From JACORV01 sp041484135 (GTDB lineage Bacteria; Gemmatimonadota; Gemmatimonadetes; Gemmatimonadales; JACORV01): 22,907 bases of DNA. A program made the position numbers and the translations under genes. Location: positions 1 through 22,907 of the forward strand of contig JBGPHD010000031.1 in assembly GCA_041484135.1 (NCBI GenBank). The letters are read 5' to 3'. The notes under the pieces are model-generated. The model ran no database searches and was not told the origin of the DNA. It saw only the letters and a list, made by a program, of their open reading frames with translations. This document shows, piece after piece, positions 21,316 to 22,907 of this stretch; the first letter of the stretch is position 1; every line of letters begins with the position of its first letter.

Positions 21316-22179
21316 CTACAGGCCGAACGGACACTCCTCCAGCTTGAGCACCACTGAGTCCGCGTCCCGCGACGGATAGAGCGGCCGGCAGAGCCGGAGG
21401 AAGAGCGTGTCCGGCGCCGGACCGTAGATCCCGCACGTGGAGGGCCCCGGACCGGGGTTCTCGAAGCAGCCGTGCGACCACCGCCGGTCCACCGAGTCCG
21501 CCATGATCTGCGCACCTAACGGCACGCCGTGGTTCTCGAGCTCGAGGACGATGAGGTCGCCCATCAGGATCTGGTGTGAGCCCCCGACCATGCGCCAGGC
21601 GGTGCGCGTCACCGGGACGGCCCAGGCTTCCCGCACCCGCGGCAACTCGCCGATCCAGTGGCACTCCGGCGCCACCACGGCGGTGAGCGCGCGTGACCGG
21701 CCCAGGGCGCGGGCCCTGGCCGGCTCGCTCGGCACCGCGCGCAGCAGGATCCACCCGCCGGCATTCATCTCGCTCACCATGACGCCGCGGATCACGAACC
21801 CGAAGACCACGGCCGCGAAGCCCACCGCGTAGAGCACGGAAGGACCGTGGAAGATCCGGCGGGCGCCGCGGACGGGCGGCGGCGGTCCGCTCGCCTCGAG
21901 CGGCGCGCTGGCTCGCGACCGAACCAGCCGGTCCCCAACGAGTCCCTGCACCGCGCCCAGCGCGGCGTACGCCAGCGCGAGGGCCCCCACGTCCTGCCAC
22001 ACCGACCATGGGTGCGGCCAGCTTCTCAGCGCCGACTCGGCCGCGACCCACAGCGCCGCGAACGCGACCGAGGAGAGAAGCTGGAGCAGAAAGCGCCGGT
22101 GGTACGCGAGCCAGAACGGGACGAGCGCCGCCGCCCAGTTCCAGGTGACCGCGTTCGAAGTGGAGGGCTGATCGCTCAT
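21316..22179 (-). CDS. DUF2628-like membrane protein with unknown cysteine-rich C-domain
   Basis: A 287-residue protein. Its N-terminus NAVTWNWAAALVPFWLAYHRRF matches the DUF2628 style (aromatic-rich entry to a membrane helix). Membrane segments fall at about 16-50 (two passes), 59-81 and 113-135, separated by a Pro/Arg-rich loop (EASGPPPPVRGARR). The C-terminal about 150 residues form a non-membrane domain with six cysteines (PECHW, SHGCFE, STCGIY, RLCRPLY, ECPFGL among them), probably exported and disulfide-bonded. The stretch GGSHQILMGDLIVLELE has a faint likeness to the SPase I GSM...GD box but lacks the SM pair and the Lys, so I do not call it a peptidase. Upstream, the minus strand carries the 11-bp repeats and an inverted repeat. 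Confidence 0.75.
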   Translation of the reverse strand: MSDQPSTSNAVTWNWAAALVPFWLAYHRRFLLQLLSSVAFAALWVAAESALRSWPHPWSVWQDVGALALAYAALGAVQGLVGDRLVRSRASAPLEASGPPPPVRGARRIFHGPSVLYAVGFAAVVFGFVIRGVMVSEMNAGGWILLRAVPSEPARARALGRSRALTAVVAPECHWIGELPRVREAWAVPVTRTAWRMVGGSHQILMGDLIVLELENHGVPLGAQIMADSVDRRWSHGCFENPGPGPSTCGIYGPAPDTLFLRLCRPLYPSRDADSVVLKLEECPFGL

Positions 22180-22223
22180 GGTCGGCCGAGTTATCGCGGC
22201 CGCGGGCCACGGTCAAGAGTGGA

Positions 22224-22246
22224 GGTGCGAAAGTCGCATTCGCACC
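22224..22246. repeat. Perfect 8-bp inverted repeat next to the 11-bp repeats
   Basis: GGTGCGAA-N7-TTCGCACC, between the repeat array and the start at 22179. It could be an operator for that gene or a hairpin in its leader. It is not the same sequence as the palindrome at 16960, although the relative placement is similar. Confidence 0.5.
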
Positions 22247-22250
22247 ATGC

Positions 22251-22283
22251 AGACATATTGCCGACATCATAACGACATTTGAG
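22251..22283 (-). promoter_or_regulatory. Operator candidate: three tandem 11-bp direct repeats, second copy
   Basis: On the minus strand ATGTCG occurs every 11 bp; plus-strand units are AGACATATTGC, CGACATCATAA, CGACATTTGAG. The core TGTCGTTATGATGTCG (22262-22277) differs from the copy at 16943-16958 only by GA versus AG. In this direction it points to the DUF2628-like gene; it also lies 24 bp upstream of the gyrA -35 element. Confidence 0.6.
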
Positions 22284-22306
22284 TAAAAAGAGCGGCCTTC
22301 ACAGTG

Positions 22307-22335
22307 TTGACTTAACCCTCTATTTGCTATACATT
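22307..22335 (+). promoter_or_regulatory. gyrA promoter: TTGACT-N17-TACATT
   Basis: TTGACT (22307-22312), a 17-bp spacer and TACATT (22330-22335), with TGCTATACA giving an alternative extended -10. It is AT-rich compared with the surroundings, and transcription would start near 22342, giving a leader of about 20 nt with GAAGG before the start codon. Confidence 0.7.
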
Positions 22336-22360
22336 TAGCAGTCCACACCCGAAGGCGACA

Positions 22361-22907
22361 GTGACGGCCCCGAATCAGCGCGAACGGATCCTCCCCAGAC
22401 TCATAGAAGACGAGATGCGCGAGTCGTTCATGGACTACTCCATGAGCGTCATCGTGCAGCGCGCTTTGCCTGATGTTCGGGACGGTTTGAAGCCCGTCCA
22501 CCGCCGCATCCTCTACGCGATGAACGAGCTCGGCCTCATCCCCGGCCGGCCCTTCAAGAAGTCCGCGACCGTCGTCGGCGACGTGCTCGGCAAATACCAC
22601 CCGCACGGCGACTCGGCAGTCTACGACTCCCTCGTTCGCATGGTGCAGGACTTCTCGCTGCGCTATCCGCTGGTGGACGGCCAGGGGAACTTCGGGTCGG
22701 TGGACGGGGACTCGGCGGCGGCGTACCGGTACACCGAGGCCCGGCTCACCCGCATCGCCGTCGCGATGCTGCAGGACATCGACAAGAACACCGTCGCCTT
22801 CATCCCCAACTTCGACGACCGGCTCGAGGAGCCGACGGTCCTCCCGTCCCTGGTGCCCAACCTCCTCGTCAACGGCTCGGCGGGCATCGCGGTCGGCATG
22901 GCCACCA
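22361..22907 (+). CDS. gyrA: DNA gyrase subunit A, N-terminal part (runs off the window)
   Basis: The first 182 residues of GyrA, the breakage-reunion subunit of DNA gyrase. Start is GTG at 22361 with GAAGG 5 nt upstream. Seen are the N-arm ERILPRLIEDEMRESFMDYS, the winged-helix region RDGLKPVHRRILYAM, GKYHPHGDSAVYDSLVRM and YPLVDGQGNFGSVDGD, and the catalytic tyrosine Y124 in AYRYTEARL. At the quinolone-resistance positions it has S85 and D89, equal to E. coli S83 and D87, the sensitive state. The family is about 800-900 residues long, so three quarters is outside the window. The wording GNFGSVDGDSAAAYRYTE fits GyrA better than ParC. Confidence 0.96.
   Translation, partial: MTAPNQRERILPRLIEDEMRESFMDYSMSVIVQRALPDVRDGLKPVHRRILYAMNELGLIPGRPFKKSATVVGDVLGKYHPHGDSAVYDSLVRMVQDFSLRYPLVDGQGNFGSVDGDSAAAYRYTEARLTRIAVAMLQDIDKNTVAFIPNFDDRLEEPTVLPSLVPNLLVNGSAGIAVGMAT

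Noticed and set aside
21316..22179. Signal peptidase I-like box GGSHQILMGDLIVLE
   Set aside because: The catalytic Ser-Met pair and the Lys box are missing; similarity is too weak to use.
1..22907. Mobile elements, CRISPR arrays, prophage or defence genes
   Set aside because: No transposase, integrase, Cas, terminal repeat, spaced palindromic array or compositional break was seen.

Overview
The window is about 22.9 kb of very GC-rich bacterial chromosome, densely packed with ordinary-looking genes. There is no insertion sequence, prophage, CRISPR array, rRNA or tRNA that I can see. Signal peptides, beta-barrel-like secreted proteins, an Ig-like/TolB-type surface protein and general protein texture suggest a Gram-negative, diderm chemoheterotroph. 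My best guess is Gemmatimonadota or a close relative; this is an inference from protein style, with no marker gene to prove it.

Layout. Positions 1-3917 (minus): a tight acyl-CoA operon (thiolase, slipin/Band-7 protein, membrane-associated unknown, 3-hydroxyacyl-CoA dehydrogenase, and the first codons of another gene at the window edge). 4011-5516 (minus): two secreted or lipid-anchored proteins that look like diverged tandem paralogues. 5550-7318 (minus): an isopropylmalate/isocitrate-type dehydrogenase coupled to a double zinc-ribbon protein. 7334-8658 (plus): an outer-membrane-type protein overlapping a cytochrome-c-like lipoprotein. 8692-12149 (minus): RNase HI, a tandem universal stress protein, SelD and an alpha/alpha-toroid protein. 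12172-15550 (minus): a small membrane protein, a D-aminoacylase-type amidohydrolase and a polytopic membrane protein with a C-terminal HhH-like domain, all overlapping. 15610-16428 (plus): a radical SAM enzyme. 16435-16785 (minus): a poly-proline/lysine-rich tail protein. 17085-19454 (plus): a five-Ig-domain plus beta-propeller secreted protein. 19483-21303 (plus): an MDR oxidoreductase and an MscS-related TM protein. 21316-22179 (minus): a DUF2628-like membrane protein. 22361 to the end (plus): the start of gyrA.

Most notable items. (1) SelD is itself a selenoprotein: an in-frame TGA sits at the catalytic Cys position, preceded by a strong ribosome binding site and followed by a foldable SECIS candidate. 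(2) Two distant intergenic regions carry the same array of three 11-bp direct repeats (unit close to ATGTCGNNATG), sharing a 16-bp core with 14 identities, and each is followed by a dyad. This looks like an undescribed operator, with Pho-box-like spacing, linking a surface-protein gene with the gyrA/membrane-protein divergent region. (3) RNase HI lacks any ATG/GTG/TTG start before its catalytic N-terminus; a one-base deletion at the uspA stop codon would explain this. Its canonical metal-binding Glu is Ala, with a Glu appearing beside the first catalytic Asp. (4) Several starts carry a TA(G/C)NTT hexamer 6-10 nt upstream and no Shine-Dalgarno sequence, which suggests leaderless mRNAs.
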